NCBI RefSeq assembly: GCF_016406305.1
Contig: NZ_CP066369.1
Coordinates: 1,940,501 to 2,004,500 of the forward strand
Direction of reading: 5' to 3'
From: Shewanella putrefaciens
GTDB lineage: Bacteria > Pseudomonadota > Gammaproteobacteria > Enterobacterales > Shewanellaceae
DNA: 64,000 nt
In this document: piece by piece, positions 8,116-18,020 of the stretch
How the letters are laid out: the number at the start of each line of letters is the position of its first letter
How positions within the stretch are numbered: position 1 is the first letter of the stretch
Notes under the pieces: generated by a model
What the model saw: only the letters and a program-made list of their open reading frames with translations
Told to the model about the DNA's origin: nothing
The model's database searches: none
Program-made: the position numbers and the translations under genes

Positions 8116-9681
8116 TTAGCTTGCAACCGCTTGAACGGCCTCAGGGGTGTCTTGCTTGATATCCACGCCCCTGTCGCCGTTTGTCCCTAGGTTAGACACG
8201 AGTTGTAGCGTCATTCCTAAGCTCGACATTTGTTTTTGTTCTCGCTGTAAATCTTTCATAAACAGGCTGATTTTTCGTTTATGGCTGGGGATAAACAATA
8301 TTAGCCCACCTTGGATGACCTGAATTTTGTCTAAGGTCAGCGCCTTGGCAATGCGGCCAAGGTTAAGCAGTACCGCCAGACGCAATAGGCACAGTAAGCG
8401 GATCAGCGTCAGTTTATGGTGAGGTTCTACTTCGGCCAGCAGCAACTCGGTGGGCTTCTTCCTATGGTTGGCGATAAGCCGGGCTAAATCCTGTTGCAGC
8501 GCCTCACTAAATCCAGGCAAGTCGCTATTGCTAATGATATAGGCGCCGTGTTTATGCAATGCCTTTGAATTAATGTGTAACCCTATTTCGTGCAGGGTGG
8601 CGGCGTAGGCAAGCAGGCGGGCATGGGGCCTTAATGCCCACTCATCGGCGACCTGTTCAAACAATGCCATGGCGGTATCACGGACTTTCGTGGCGTGGGG
8701 CATATCGACGTGGTAAAGCTGGGCAATACTGTCGACGGTGCGATGGCGGATATCTTGATATTGTCCGATTTTTGCCAGCTCATAGAGCACGCCTTCACGC
8801 AGGGCGCCGGGGCTAAACTCTAACTGCTGAATAGGTAAGCGTCTAAAAAAACTGATTAAAATGGCAAGCCCAGCAGGGACAAGGGGGATGCGCTTATCAT
8901 CCACATTCGCAAACTGGATCTGGTTGATATGGCCGTATCGGATCAGCGTGAGTTTGAGCTGCTTTAGCCGTGGTAAGGTGATGGTTTCATCGCCGTGTTG
9001 TTCTTGAATCGCCTCGCAGATGGCCTTGACTGTGCCAGAGCTACCTAGGACTAAGTCCCAATCCCCACTAAAGTATTCTTTTGATAATGAAGCAAATTGT
9101 TTATCGGCGGCGCTTTGGGCGGCGCGGAAGGAGGCGGGGGTGATTTGCCCATCGATAAAGAAACGCTCGTTAAAACTGACGCAACCACAACGTAGGCTAG
9201 ATAAATGGGTTGGGGTATTTTTTTGCCCGAGAACAACCTCGGTTGAACCCCCACCAATATCGATAACGATATTCCGTTTACCGAGCACTTGGCTCTGGGC
9301 GATACCATTGTAGATAAGACGAGCCTCTTCGTGGCCAGAGATGACCTCGACCGGGTAGGGCATAATGCCCAAGGCTGCCTCGATAAACTGCTCACGATTT
9401 TTGGCCACTCTGAGGGTATGGGTGGCAACTAGCCGGACTTGGGCTTGATCTAGATTTGAGAAGCGCTGGTTAAAATCCCGTAGACAATTGAGGCCACGCT
9501 CCATCGCTTCTTGGCTTAATATATTCTGGGCATTAAGCCCTATCGCGAGTTGAACCTGTTGTTTTTCTTTGTGTAATATCTGCAAACTGCCGTCTTGTTC
9601 ACGGGCAATAACGAGGTGAAAACTGTTAGAGCCCATGTCGATGGCGACAAAGTGTCGCGGCTGTGAATGTGTGGCAACCAA
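8116..9681 (-). CDS. ppx: Exopolyphosphatase
   Basis: A cytoplasmic enzyme that releases phosphate from the ends of polyphosphate chains (and may hydrolyse pppGpp like GppA). It is 521 residues, similar to E. coli Ppx (513). The ASKHA phosphate-binding motifs are visible (AIDMGSNSFHL at 13-23; IDIGGGSTEV near 141) together with a C-terminal HD-like region (ATLHEIGLHI). The start is TTG at 9681, placed by an AAGGA about 10 bp upstream and by the conserved N-terminus; no ATG fits. It lies 45 bp after ppk on the same strand, the classical polyphosphate operon. Confidence 0.94.
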   Translation of the reverse strand: MVATHSQPRHFVAIDMGSNSFHLVIAREQDGSLQILHKEKQQVQLAIGLNAQNILSQEAMERGLNCLRDFNQRFSNLDQAQVRLVATHTLRVAKNREQFIEAALGIMPYPVEVISGHEEARLIYNGIAQSQVLGKRNIVIDIGGGSTEVVLGQKNTPTHLSSLRCGCVSFNERFFIDGQITPASFRAAQSAADKQFASLSKEYFSGDWDLVLGSSGTVKAICEAIQEQHGDETITLPRLKQLKLTLIRYGHINQIQFANVDDKRIPLVPAGLAILISFFRRLPIQQLEFSPGALREGVLYELAKIGQYQDIRHRTVDSIAQLYHVDMPHATKVRDTAMALFEQVADEWALRPHARLLAYAATLHEIGLHINSKALHKHGAYIISNSDLPGFSEALQQDLARLIANHRKKPTELLLAEVEPHHKLTLIRLLCLLRLAVLLNLGRIAKALTLDKIQVIQGGLILFIPSHKRKISLFMKDLQREQKQMSSLGMTLQLVSNLGTNGDRGVDIKQDTPEAVQAVAS

Positions 9682-9726
9682 TCGGATTATCCTTAGGCAA
9701 TCAAGACGATAATAAAGCCAGCGTTG

Positions 9727-11898
9727 TCAACTGGCTTTGGCCTGTAACTCGGGCGTAAACCTTGCGGTCAGTGTGCCTGAGGTTTGCTCTGCCTCAACCT
9801 TTGCAGTGTCAAGTAAGGCATTAAATTCTTGCTGTTGGCGCTTCTCATAATTAATCAGATATTGATAAATGGCAATTTGAGAACGCACTTTACGCTTGTT
9901 ACCCCGGTTTCTATAGGGGTTACTCTGCTCCTTATTGATGATGCGTGCCTTAGTATTATCGTTGAATTGTAAAGATAAAATATCCATTATCATCTGCTTT
10001 AGATTGAGATCATAGATAGGTGTACTGACTTCAACGCGATTATCAATATTGCGGCTCATCCAGTCGGCAGAGCAGATAAAGAGCTTATTTTCACCGCCCG
10101 CATGGAACAACATGACGCGGGAATGTTCAAGGAATCTATCGACAATACTGTAGACCTCAATATTGTCACTGATCCCTGGAATTTGTGGGATAAGTGAGCA
10201 CATGCCACGGATAAGTAGCTTGATTTTAACCCCAGCGGCCGAGGCTTCGTAGAGTTTTTGAACCAAAGAATCATCGAGTAAGTTATTGAGCTTTAGGGTA
10301 ATAGCCGCTTTGATATGGCTTTTTGCATTCACAATTTCCTGATCGATCAAATGGGCTAGCTTTTGTCTGGCATCGTAGGGGGAGACAATCAGGTGTTGGA
10401 AGTTATCTCGGCGATAGGGATGTTCAATTAAGTCAAATACTTGCTCAACTTCGCGCGCAATTTCTTGATTGGCGGTGAACAATGACAAATCGGTATAGAC
10501 CCGCGCTGTGCCTTCGTTAAAGTTACCCGAACCTACATGGCAGTAAAGTTTCATCTCTCCCTGCTCTTCACGGCCAATTAGGCATAGCTTAGAGTGCACT
10601 TTAAGGCTAGTGATCCCATGGTGAACCTTAACACCCGCTTCGGCCAAGATGCGGGTCCATTCGATGTTGGATTGCTCATCGAATCTGGCCCGCAGTTCAA
10701 TCACGGCGGTCACTTGCTTGCCGTTCTTCACCGCATCGATAAGCGATTGCATCACATGGGATTTTTTCGCCACGCGGTATAAATTAATCCGAATAAAACG
10801 CACCGCAGGATCATAGGCCGCTTGGCGCACCATTTCAGTGAAATGGGAGAATTTATGGTACGGATAATTGAGCATAATATCGCCCATTTTTATCGCATCA
10901 AAACTGTTGGCACAGCGGCCAAAACCCGCGCTATTCAGTGCGGGGAGCTTCTCATTTTCGAGGTAATCGCGGCTTGGATTCGGAAAATCGATAAAGTCCT
11001 TAAAGCTGTGATAGCGGCCCCCAGGAATTAAACATTCGGTGGAGCTGATATTCAAATTCTCTTTTAGCATCACTAGCATGTGTTCAGGCATTTCTTTGTC
11101 ATAGACTAAACGCACGGGTTCGGCGGTGAGGCGTTTTTTTAATCCTTTGGTCATTTTTTCGAGCTGGGTTTGTTCTAACTCGTCGGTGATGTCGAAGTCG
11201 GCATCGCGGGTGAGTTTCATCGAATAAACCTCTATGGCATCGTATTCGAAGAAGGGACCAAAGAGCTCATTAACACAATGACGAATAATATTATCCAACA
11301 AAATCAAGTGTTTTTTGGCTTTACTTTTTTCAGCGGGCAACTCGATAAAGCGGGGCACATTTTTCGTAGGGACTTCGACTAGGGCATATTGGCGGCGCGC
11401 TTTCGTGTACAGGCAAACACATAAATAGGTGGCATCGTCGTTAATATGCTTAACGAGATCGCTGTTGTTATTGACGATAAGCGGGGCAATATGGCGCTTA
11501 AAATGATCCCTAAAGTGCTTTTTAAGCCAATTACTGTGGAACTCGCTTAATTGTTTCTCGTTGATTAACAAAATATTACGGCGAACCAATTCACGCATCA
11601 GATCCGTATAAATGTTATCGAAACGCTCCTGCAAGGCCATCACTTTAGATTGGATTTTAGCCATAAGATGGCGGCTATTGCTCCGTCCTTCCTGCAGTGA
11701 GGACAGCAAAATCGAACGTCTGACGGCCGCCACCCGTACGCGGAAAAACTCATCCATGTTGTTGGAGAAAATGCCAAGAAAACGTACCCGCTCGACTAGG
11801 GGAACATTGGGATCGCAGGCCTCTTGCAACACCCGCTCATTAAATGACAACCAAGAAAGTTCTTTATCGATCGAAAGTTTATCGGTATTCGGGGACAC
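9727..11898 (-). CDS. ppk: Polyphosphate kinase 1
   Basis: Makes polyphosphate from the terminal phosphate of ATP, reversibly. It is 723 residues, slightly longer than E. coli PPK1 (688) because of an extra C-terminal tail. Visible features are the N-terminal LSWLSFNERVLQEA, the segment VHSKLCLIGR with the phosphorylated His, the second HKD-like His in EHSRVMLFHAGG, and YCHVGSGNFNEGTA. It is the first gene of ppk-ppx. A good Pho box lies about 200 bp upstream on the coding strand, suggesting induction by PhoB under phosphate limitation. Confidence 0.96.
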   Translation of the reverse strand: MSPNTDKLSIDKELSWLSFNERVLQEACDPNVPLVERVRFLGIFSNNMDEFFRVRVAAVRRSILLSSLQEGRSNSRHLMAKIQSKVMALQERFDNIYTDLMRELVRRNILLINEKQLSEFHSNWLKKHFRDHFKRHIAPLIVNNNSDLVKHINDDATYLCVCLYTKARRQYALVEVPTKNVPRFIELPAEKSKAKKHLILLDNIIRHCVNELFGPFFEYDAIEVYSMKLTRDADFDITDELEQTQLEKMTKGLKKRLTAEPVRLVYDKEMPEHMLVMLKENLNISSTECLIPGGRYHSFKDFIDFPNPSRDYLENEKLPALNSAGFGRCANSFDAIKMGDIMLNYPYHKFSHFTEMVRQAAYDPAVRFIRINLYRVAKKSHVMQSLIDAVKNGKQVTAVIELRARFDEQSNIEWTRILAEAGVKVHHGITSLKVHSKLCLIGREEQGEMKLYCHVGSGNFNEGTARVYTDLSLFTANQEIAREVEQVFDLIEHPYRRDNFQHLIVSPYDARQKLAHLIDQEIVNAKSHIKAAITLKLNNLLDDSLVQKLYEASAAGVKIKLLIRGMCSLIPQIPGISDNIEVYSIVDRFLEHSRVMLFHAGGENKLFICSADWMSRNIDNRVEVSTPIYDLNLKQMIMDILSLQFNDNTKARIINKEQSNPYRNRGNKRKVRSQIAIYQYLINYEKRQQQEFNALLDTAKVEAEQTSGTLTARFTPELQAKAS

Positions 11899-12301
11899 TG
11901 CACAGCTCCTTTAAGCAAGCGTCATGGCGCAATATACAATAGCATTCATCCGCCGTTGTGCAATCAGATTTACTGCTGACAAGTGAAGGAATTTAAATGA
12001 TAAATATTGCATGTACGCGAAAATCTGTCAGAGATTTATCGATTTATGTGGGCCTAAAGATACGAGGGAAATATGTCAGATTGATGACGAGTGTGACAGA
12101 AATATGACCCTAAGATGAAAGTCTGGAGCACTAGACCGCTTTTTCCGCTAGGCACTTAGCACCTGCTTCACAGTGAGTCATCACTGGAGATAAAACGATA
12201 GGCACACTTGTCTATAAAACAATAGGCAAACCCCATTAACGCCTTGGGCATTATGGCAAACTATGTTACCTTGCTCGGCTTTTTATCGCGGGAGTAAAGG
12301 T
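11899..12301. other. Intergenic region, 403 bp, between ppk and yegD
   Basis: A divergent promoter region. It contains a Pho box (12093-12110) reading toward ppk. I see no gene or RNA in the rest. Confidence 0.6.
12093..12110 (-). promoter_or_regulatory. Pho box upstream of ppk
   Basis: On the minus strand GGGTCAT-ATTT-CTGTCAC matches the PhoB consensus (two CTGTCAT-like 7-mers separated by 4 AT-rich bases) in nearly every position. It is oriented toward ppk, 195 bp upstream of its start. Confidence 0.7.
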
Positions 12302-13759
12302 ATGTTCGTCGGATTTGATTATGGTAGTGCCAACTGCGCCGTTGGAATTATGCAGGGGGGGAGTGTGCAACTATTACCCTTATCAGAGAATTCCACTTAT
12401 TTACCTTCGACACTCTATGCGATGGACAGGGAGCTTATCGCCGAGGCCGTGTATCAAGCGCTTCCTCCTGAATATAAAGCCGATTATGCCAAAAAACGTG
12501 CCGCACAATTGAGCCGTGCCCGCATGGTACGCCATGAACTCGACCTTGACCCCGACACTCAAGCCGTATTTGTGGGCGAGCAAGCGGTGAAAGCCTACCT
12601 AGAAATGCCAGAAGAAGGTTTTTATGTCCGTTCGCCAAAATCCTTTTTAGGTGCAACGGGACTTAGACCCGAGCAAATTGCCCTATTTGAAGATATTGTC
12701 ACCCTGATGATGCAGCACATTAAAGTGCGGGCCGAATCGATCTTAGCCCTGAGGGGCATGTTTGATTCAGGCGCTAAGACCATCACCCATGCGGTGATTG
12801 GCCGTCCAGTAAACTTCCAAGGTATCGGTGGCGAGGAGAGTAATCGTCAAGCCGAAGCCATTCTTTCCCTTGCGGCAACCCGGGCCGGTTTTTCAGAGGT
12901 CGCCTTTTTGTTTGAACCCCTCGCCGCGGGTATGGATTATGAGGCGAGCCTTAAGGAAGATAAAACCGTGCTGGTGGTCGATGTGGGCGGTGGTACGACG
13001 GATTGCTCCGTGGTTAAGATGGGCCCCTCCCATAAAATGGCCCAGGATCGCGCCATCGATTGCCTAGGCCACAGTGGTCAGCGGATCGGGGGTAATGATC
13101 TGGATATCGCCCTAGCGATGAATGCTTTTATGCCGCATTTTGGTTTAGGCTCATTGATGATCAATGGTAAGCCTATGCCGAGCAATCCTTTTTGGAATGC
13201 GGTGGCCGTCAATGATATCAGTGCCCAACGTGAGTTTGCGACCCTAAGCACGCGTAAATTGATTGATGAGTTGGTAAAAGAAGCCGAGCAGCCACAATTA
13301 CTGCTCCGGTTATTAAAGGTGCAGCGTCAGCAATTAAGTTACCAGTTAGTGCGTTTGGCTGAACGCGCCAAAATTGCCCTATCGGATCAGGATAAGACCG
13401 ATATTGAACTCGATTTTATTGAGGCAGCCCTTCGAGCGGCGGTAAGCCGCCAGCTATTTGAAAATGCCATCGAGCCTTCGCTAATGAAAGTCGAAGCCCT
13501 GATGCACCAAGCATTGAGTCAAGCGGCTAACACCTTAGCAGAGCGAGGCTTATCCACAGATGCCTTGTCTAGTGTTGCTGCTCAGGTAGAATGTCTACCC
13601 GATGTTATTTATGTCACCGGCGGCACGGCGCGAAGCCCTGCCATTTATGCCAAAATTGCCGGGATTTACCCCAATATTCCGGTTGTGGTCGGCGATCACT
13701 TTGGCTCTGTGACAGCAGGATTAACCCGATGGGCCCAAAAGCTATTTGTTAAACAATGA
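12302..13759 (+). CDS. yegD: Hsp70-like chaperone YegD
   Basis: A 485-residue actin-like ATPase-fold protein of the DnaK relative YegD. Phosphate-binding motifs are present: FVGFDYGSANCAVG at the N-terminus, VVDVGGGTTDCSV near 229, and VTGGTARSP near the C-terminus, followed by DFGSVTAGL-type residues. It lacks DnaK's substrate-binding domain, so a client role is uncertain. The ATG at 12302 is chosen over an upstream start (12263) because GGGAGTAAAGG immediately precedes it and the N-terminus then matches E. coli YegD (MFIGFDYG). The stop overlaps the region upstream of creA, so the two are probably co-transcribed. Confidence 0.92.
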   Translation: MFVGFDYGSANCAVGIMQGGSVQLLPLSENSTYLPSTLYAMDRELIAEAVYQALPPEYKADYAKKRAAQLSRARMVRHELDLDPDTQAVFVGEQAVKAYLEMPEEGFYVRSPKSFLGATGLRPEQIALFEDIVTLMMQHIKVRAESILALRGMFDSGAKTITHAVIGRPVNFQGIGGEESNRQAEAILSLAATRAGFSEVAFLFEPLAAGMDYEASLKEDKTVLVVDVGGGTTDCSVVKMGPSHKMAQDRAIDCLGHSGQRIGGNDLDIALAMNAFMPHFGLGSLMINGKPMPSNPFWNAVAVNDISAQREFATLSTRKLIDELVKEAEQPQLLLRLLKVQRQQLSYQLVRLAERAKIALSDQDKTDIELDFIEAALRAAVSRQLFENAIEPSLMKVEALMHQALSQAANTLAERGLSTDALSSVAAQVECLPDVIYVTGGTARSPAIYAKIAGIYPNIPVVVGDHFGSVTAGLTRWAQKLFVKQ

Positions 13760-13776
13760 TTTATAGGAATGTGAAA

Positions 13777-14265
13777 ATGAGAACTCTGTTAAAAATGGCT
13801 GTGGCGACCACTCTGGTGCTATTAGTGACTGGCTGTGGTGATGATGTGGGCAAGGTCAGCTTAGGGCTGTTCACGACCAAGGATGTGATTATCGATGCTA
13901 AGCAGGATCCTAAAATCCCTGGGGTGACTTGCCATATTAGCCGTATCGAAGCGAATTTAGATTTTGCTGACCCTTCCGATATGGGGATCAGCTGCCGCCA
14001 AACTGGGCCTATTACACCAGCCGATATGGCTAAGATAGATATGGGAAAACACGGCGAAGTGGTATTCACTGAGTCCTTGAGTATTCTCTTTAAGTCATTA
14101 AAAGTGCGCCGTATTTATGATGCGCAAAACCAAACTTTGCTGTATTTATCCTATTCGACCAAAGAGACCAATGGCAGCCATAAACATGCGCTCTCAACGG
14201 TGCCGCTTTATGGCTCACAGGCTTGGGTCGATCCCGCGCTCACTGTGGGAACTAAAAGCAATTAA
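13777..14265 (+). CDS. creA: CreA family protein, predicted lipoprotein
   Basis: A 162-residue exported protein of the CreA family (function unknown). The N-terminus has a lipoprotein signal with lipobox LVTGC (Cys about 20), so it is probably membrane-anchored. Family landmarks are CHISRIEANL, GEVVFTESLSILFKSLKVRRIYD and the AISAVP-like LSTVPLY. I chose ATG 13777 because AGGA lies 8 bp upstream; an ATG at 13756 overlaps the yegD stop. It is probably in an operon with yegD and ends in a strong terminator. Confidence 0.86.
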   Translation: MRTLLKMAVATTLVLLVTGCGDDVGKVSLGLFTTKDVIIDAKQDPKIPGVTCHISRIEANLDFADPSDMGISCRQTGPITPADMAKIDMGKHGEVVFTESLSILFKSLKVRRIYDAQNQTLLYLSYSTKETNGSHKHALSTVPLYGSQAWVDPALTVGTKSN

Positions 14266-14377
14266 TCTTTGCCGCCTAAGGTGTGGCAGTTTTTGCCGTC
14301 TTTAGGGAATAGGTTGTTTTTAGAAGAGTTTTTAGAAAAACTTTTAGTTTTAGATAAGTATTTAGATAAGTAATAGC

Positions 14378-14407
14378 AGGGGCGGAATACACATTCCGCC
14401 CCTTTTT
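14378..14407 (+). terminator. Terminator after yegD-creA
   Basis: An 11-bp perfect GC-rich stem (arms 14378-14388 and 14393-14403) with an ACAC loop, followed by a run of T on the plus strand only. Confidence 0.9.
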
Positions 14408-14424
14408 GATTTTAAGATTTGGCT

Positions 14425-14473
14425 AGCACTTAGCACTTAGCACTTAGCACTTAGCACTTAGCACTTAGCACTT
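14425..14473. repeat. Heptanucleotide tandem repeat, 7 units of AGCACTT
   Basis: Seven perfect AGCACTT units in a row. The last unit runs into the metC stop codon (14472-14474), so the array is non-coding but abuts the gene's end. Perfect units suggest recent expansion by slippage. Confidence 0.9.
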
Positions 14474-15671
14474 AGCCAGCTTTAGCCGCCAGCACTGCAT
14501 TAAAGCGCTCAAACCCTGCAGTGAGATCCGCGATTAAATCGGCGGGATCTTCTAATCCTATATGCAAGCGAATTAAGGGTTTACTCGCATCCCACTGGGT
14601 AGCAGAGCGGATTTTATCAATACCGAAAATCCCTAAAATCAAGCTCTCGTAGCCGCCCCAGGAGAAGCCCATCTTAAAGTGACTCATATTTTCAACCAGT
14701 GCGGTGACCGCATCGGCATCGCCCTGTTTTAATACAAAGGAGAACAAACCGTTGGAGGCGCTAAAGTCGCGTTTAAAGAACTCGTGGCCGGGGCAAGTCT
14801 CAAAGGCGGGGTGGCGGAGATGATCCACTTCAGGGCGCGTTTTTAACCAGTTGGCGACCACGAGGGCATTTTTTTCATGCTGCGCCATGCGCACGCCTAA
14901 GGTGCGCAGGCCGCGGGCGGCAAGATAAACATCGTCGGGGGAGGTGGTTTGCCCCATTAAATAGCTGTGTTCACGCAATTGTGGCCAGTATTTTTCATTG
15001 GCTGTGGCCGTACCTAACATCACATCCGAGTGGCCGACGATATATTTGGTCGCCGCCTGAATAGAAATATCCACCCCCATCTCAAAGGGTTTGCTATTGA
15101 TTGGGGATGCCCAAGTGTTGTCGAGCATCGTTATCAGCCCATGTTCGTGGGCGATACGGCATAAGGTCGGCACATCCTGTACTTCCATGGTGATGGAGCC
15201 GGGAGACTCTAAAAACAACACCTTAGTAGTGGGGCGAATAAGGTCGGAAATTCCCGCGCCAATCAGCGGATCGTAGTAAGTGGTTTCGATACCAAAACCC
15301 CCTAAGATATGGGTACAAAGATCCCGTGTGGGCTCATACACGCTATCAACCATTAACAGATGATCGCCCGTTTTTAAAAATGACAGCAGCGCCGCACTGA
15401 TTGCCGCCGCGCCTGAAGGGTAGAGTGCGGTGCCCACGCCACCTTCAAGCTCGGCAATGGCGGCCTGAAAGGCAAAATGGGTCGGGGTGCCACGGCGGCC
15501 ATAAAACATCTCGCCATTGGTCTTGTTTTTGGCGGCGTGGCGCATGTCCTCCATAGTGTCAAACACTATGGTCGATGCGCGAAACACGGGGGGATTGATC
15601 ACGCCTTTAGTCCATTTTTTGTCTCGACCTAAGCTGACGATTTGGGTGGCGAGCTGGTGTTTATCTGTCAT
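14472..15671 (-). CDS. metC: Cystathionine beta-lyase
   Basis: A PLP enzyme that cleaves cystathionine to homocysteine, pyruvate and ammonia in methionine synthesis. It is 399 residues, the usual family length. Visible motifs are MFYGRRGTPTHFAFQ, YPSGAAAISAALL, LDNTWASP and the PLP lysine segment SIQAATKYIVGHSDVM. MetC differs from MetB-type lyases in exactly such signatures, so I favour beta-lyase. It is monocistronic, convergent with creA; the stop codon adjoins a seven-unit tandem repeat. Confidence 0.9.
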   Translation of the reverse strand: MTDKHQLATQIVSLGRDKKWTKGVINPPVFRASTIVFDTMEDMRHAAKNKTNGEMFYGRRGTPTHFAFQAAIAELEGGVGTALYPSGAAAISAALLSFLKTGDHLLMVDSVYEPTRDLCTHILGGFGIETTYYDPLIGAGISDLIRPTTKVLFLESPGSITMEVQDVPTLCRIAHEHGLITMLDNTWASPINSKPFEMGVDISIQAATKYIVGHSDVMLGTATANEKYWPQLREHSYLMGQTTSPDDVYLAARGLRTLGVRMAQHEKNALVVANWLKTRPEVDHLRHPAFETCPGHEFFKRDFSASNGLFSFVLKQGDADAVTALVENMSHFKMGFSWGGYESLILGIFGIDKIRSATQWDASKPLIRLHIGLEDPADLIADLTAGFERFNAVLAAKAG

Positions 15672-15812
15672 AGGGAATTACCTTGGCGAGTCATCTTTGA
15701 GGTTAACATTCATTGTGATGGCGGTCATCTTAGCATCTGTTGACTAAAATGGCAGGAGGATGAATATGAGTTTGACTCAAGTTCTTGCTTGTTCTTCCTG
15801 CCTCACTCACTC

Positions 15813-17972
15813 TTAGTTCAAAGGCAGCGTGACTAGGATATCAACCCCTTTATGATCGCTGCGGTTGCGGGCAAGGATTTTACCTTGGTGAAACTCGGCG
15901 ATCAGCCGTGCAATGTATAGACCTAGCCCTAGGTGGGGTTTATCTTGGGCTTGGTTTATCCGTACTGAGACCATAGAATCAAAAATCTGCTCCGACATAT
16001 CGACGGGTAATTCTGGCCCTAAATTACTGATAAGTAAGGTTGCTTGTTTGCCGACAGGGGTAAGCGTGACTTCGATGGCGCTGCCCGTATCACAGAACTC
16101 GAGCGCATTGGCGATAAGTTTATCCATTAACTGGGCAATATACTCTGGGACCCCTTGCATCATCAGCGGCTGTTCGGGCACTTTGACGCTAAAGTGTTGT
16201 TCTGGATAGGTCATTTGATAGCCTTGCATACAACCGCTCACCACCTGAGACAGCGGAAATTGCGTGAGTTCCGCTTGGGTTAAGCTTTGCTCTAGGCGAG
16301 TCGCTTCGCTCATATTATTTAAGATCATGCTTAGGCGGCTGACACCTTCCTGGGCACGGTCAACGTATTTTTGGGTGTCTTTATCTAAGGTTTGCAGATT
16401 TAAATGTTCGAGGGATGAGCGCACCACGGCGACGGGGGTGCGTAGCTCGTGGGACAGGCGCGATGACATATTTTCAAGGTAATGGGTGTACTGGCCAAGG
16501 CGCCCCACAATGCTGGAGAAACTGCGGGAGAGATCGCCAATTTCATCCCGTGCCTTAGAGGGCTTAAGGTTATTACGGACTCGACCTTGGCTGTCGATGG
16601 CATTTTCTGCCTCATCCCGCAGTTTGCGGATGCGGTTAGAGATACTCGAGGCGAAGAAAAATAGCGCCAGAGTGCCCATGCTCATAATGGTCAGGATGAC
16701 GTTAAACAACTTTTCCAGGGCACGGTTGCGTAGGGTGCGAATGCCGTGGGTGGTTTCTTCGGCAACGACGGCGCCCATCACATTGTTATCAATCCAAATT
16801 GGGCTGGCGGCGGCGAGCACCACAGCTTTGTTGTCAGGGGTTAAGCGCCATGTCGAGCTTTGCTGCCCCGCGAGGGCCTTACGAATATGGCTACCGTCGA
16901 GTTCGGTGGAGTCCTGCAGTGAGTCGATAAAATCCTTCGGTGGCTTAGTCAGAATTTTATAGTAAAGCGGATGCAGGTAATTGCGCTTGAAACTCTCCCA
17001 CAGGGAGTTTGATGCCTCATCCTCTAAGGTGCGGGTCCAGACGCTGCTATTCGCTCGAATATCACCGGATTTTGCCAGCACGCGGCCGTGTTTATCCACT
17101 ACCCAAACCCGCGAGCTGTAATGGCTCATCCCTTTGATAATATTTTCAATTTCTGGTGATGGTACTAGGACAGTTCCCAGTTTATCGACTGTGTCTAGGG
17201 CGGAGGTGCCCACAATGGCGCTGACATCGCGGTATTTATTGTCATTCACATCATTGATGGCAAAGCCGAGTTTGCTCCCCACCATATCGAGTGGGATCCG
17301 CAGTTCAATATTGTAGCCCACATCCGTGGCGGCCCATTGCCCTTGAATGCGCACCTCTGGTGTGACGGGCACTGTCTGCTTAGGATTGGCGGGCAGTTCG
17401 AAGGCGCTGATCCAGCCGGGTTGAGTCGTAGCGACAATATAGCGCTTGAATTGATTGTCGGGGGCGAGGGTGGCGATGGAAAGATGATCGTTTCTATCGA
17501 CACTCAGCGCATTTTTTCCTCGATAAACTAAATTAGGATCAACGACTTGAAAGAAGGCATACAGATAACCATCGTACTGGCCAACCATATGGGTAAAACT
17601 TAAGGTCAAAGGAGTGTTGGGATCGGCACGCATAATTTGGTGCGCCTCCCCGTATTGGATAAACCTATGCAGGTATTCCTGCCATTCATTGAGTTTTCCG
17701 TCGAGCAAAATCGCCCCTGCCAGCGGATAGGCATAGAGATCGCGGCTTTTTTCCACCTGCTTTAAGAAGCTTGCTTGGCCATCGAACAGTTTTGGGCGTT
17801 CGTGCAGGGCGGTGGCCAATGCCTGGGTCGTGCCTTCTAGGGTGCGCTCCTGGCCGTGGCGTAGGTATTTTTCCATTTCCCACACATATTGGTACCCCAG
17901 CCAAGGTAGGCAGAGTAAAAATAGGCTGAGGCCAATGACTTTGGTACGAAGACCGAAGGGGAAACGTGTCAT
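15813..17972 (-). CDS. pdsS: Proteobacterial dedicated sortase system sensor histidine kinase
   Basis: A 719-residue inner-membrane sensor kinase. It has an N-terminal membrane helix (about 8-28), a large periplasmic sensor region to about 430, a second helix (VILTIMSMGTLALFFFAS), a HAMP-like linker, a HisKA phosphoacceptor in SSRLSHELRTPVAVVRSSLEHL, and a HATPase domain with NALEFCDTGSAIEV (N box) and LGLGLYIARLI. It follows the response regulator gene by 48 bp on the same strand, and the pair is divergent from the sortase target and sortase genes. That context is the dedicated sortase system. The sensed signal is unknown. Confidence 0.85.
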   Translation of the reverse strand: MTRFPFGLRTKVIGLSLFLLCLPWLGYQYVWEMEKYLRHGQERTLEGTTQALATALHERPKLFDGQASFLKQVEKSRDLYAYPLAGAILLDGKLNEWQEYLHRFIQYGEAHQIMRADPNTPLTLSFTHMVGQYDGYLYAFFQVVDPNLVYRGKNALSVDRNDHLSIATLAPDNQFKRYIVATTQPGWISAFELPANPKQTVPVTPEVRIQGQWAATDVGYNIELRIPLDMVGSKLGFAINDVNDNKYRDVSAIVGTSALDTVDKLGTVLVPSPEIENIIKGMSHYSSRVWVVDKHGRVLAKSGDIRANSSVWTRTLEDEASNSLWESFKRNYLHPLYYKILTKPPKDFIDSLQDSTELDGSHIRKALAGQQSSTWRLTPDNKAVVLAAASPIWIDNNVMGAVVAEETTHGIRTLRNRALEKLFNVILTIMSMGTLALFFFASSISNRIRKLRDEAENAIDSQGRVRNNLKPSKARDEIGDLSRSFSSIVGRLGQYTHYLENMSSRLSHELRTPVAVVRSSLEHLNLQTLDKDTQKYVDRAQEGVSRLSMILNNMSEATRLEQSLTQAELTQFPLSQVVSGCMQGYQMTYPEQHFSVKVPEQPLMMQGVPEYIAQLMDKLIANALEFCDTGSAIEVTLTPVGKQATLLISNLGPELPVDMSEQIFDSMVSVRINQAQDKPHLGLGLYIARLIAEFHQGKILARNRSDHKGVDILVTLPLN

Positions 17973-18020
17973 AAATTCGAGGTTAACATCCTATAGCGGC
18001 TTGATTTAGCAAGACTCATA

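Noticed and set aside
16486..16962. A 158-residue plus-strand frame
   Set aside because: Antisense to the conserved sensor-kinase gene; no independent features.
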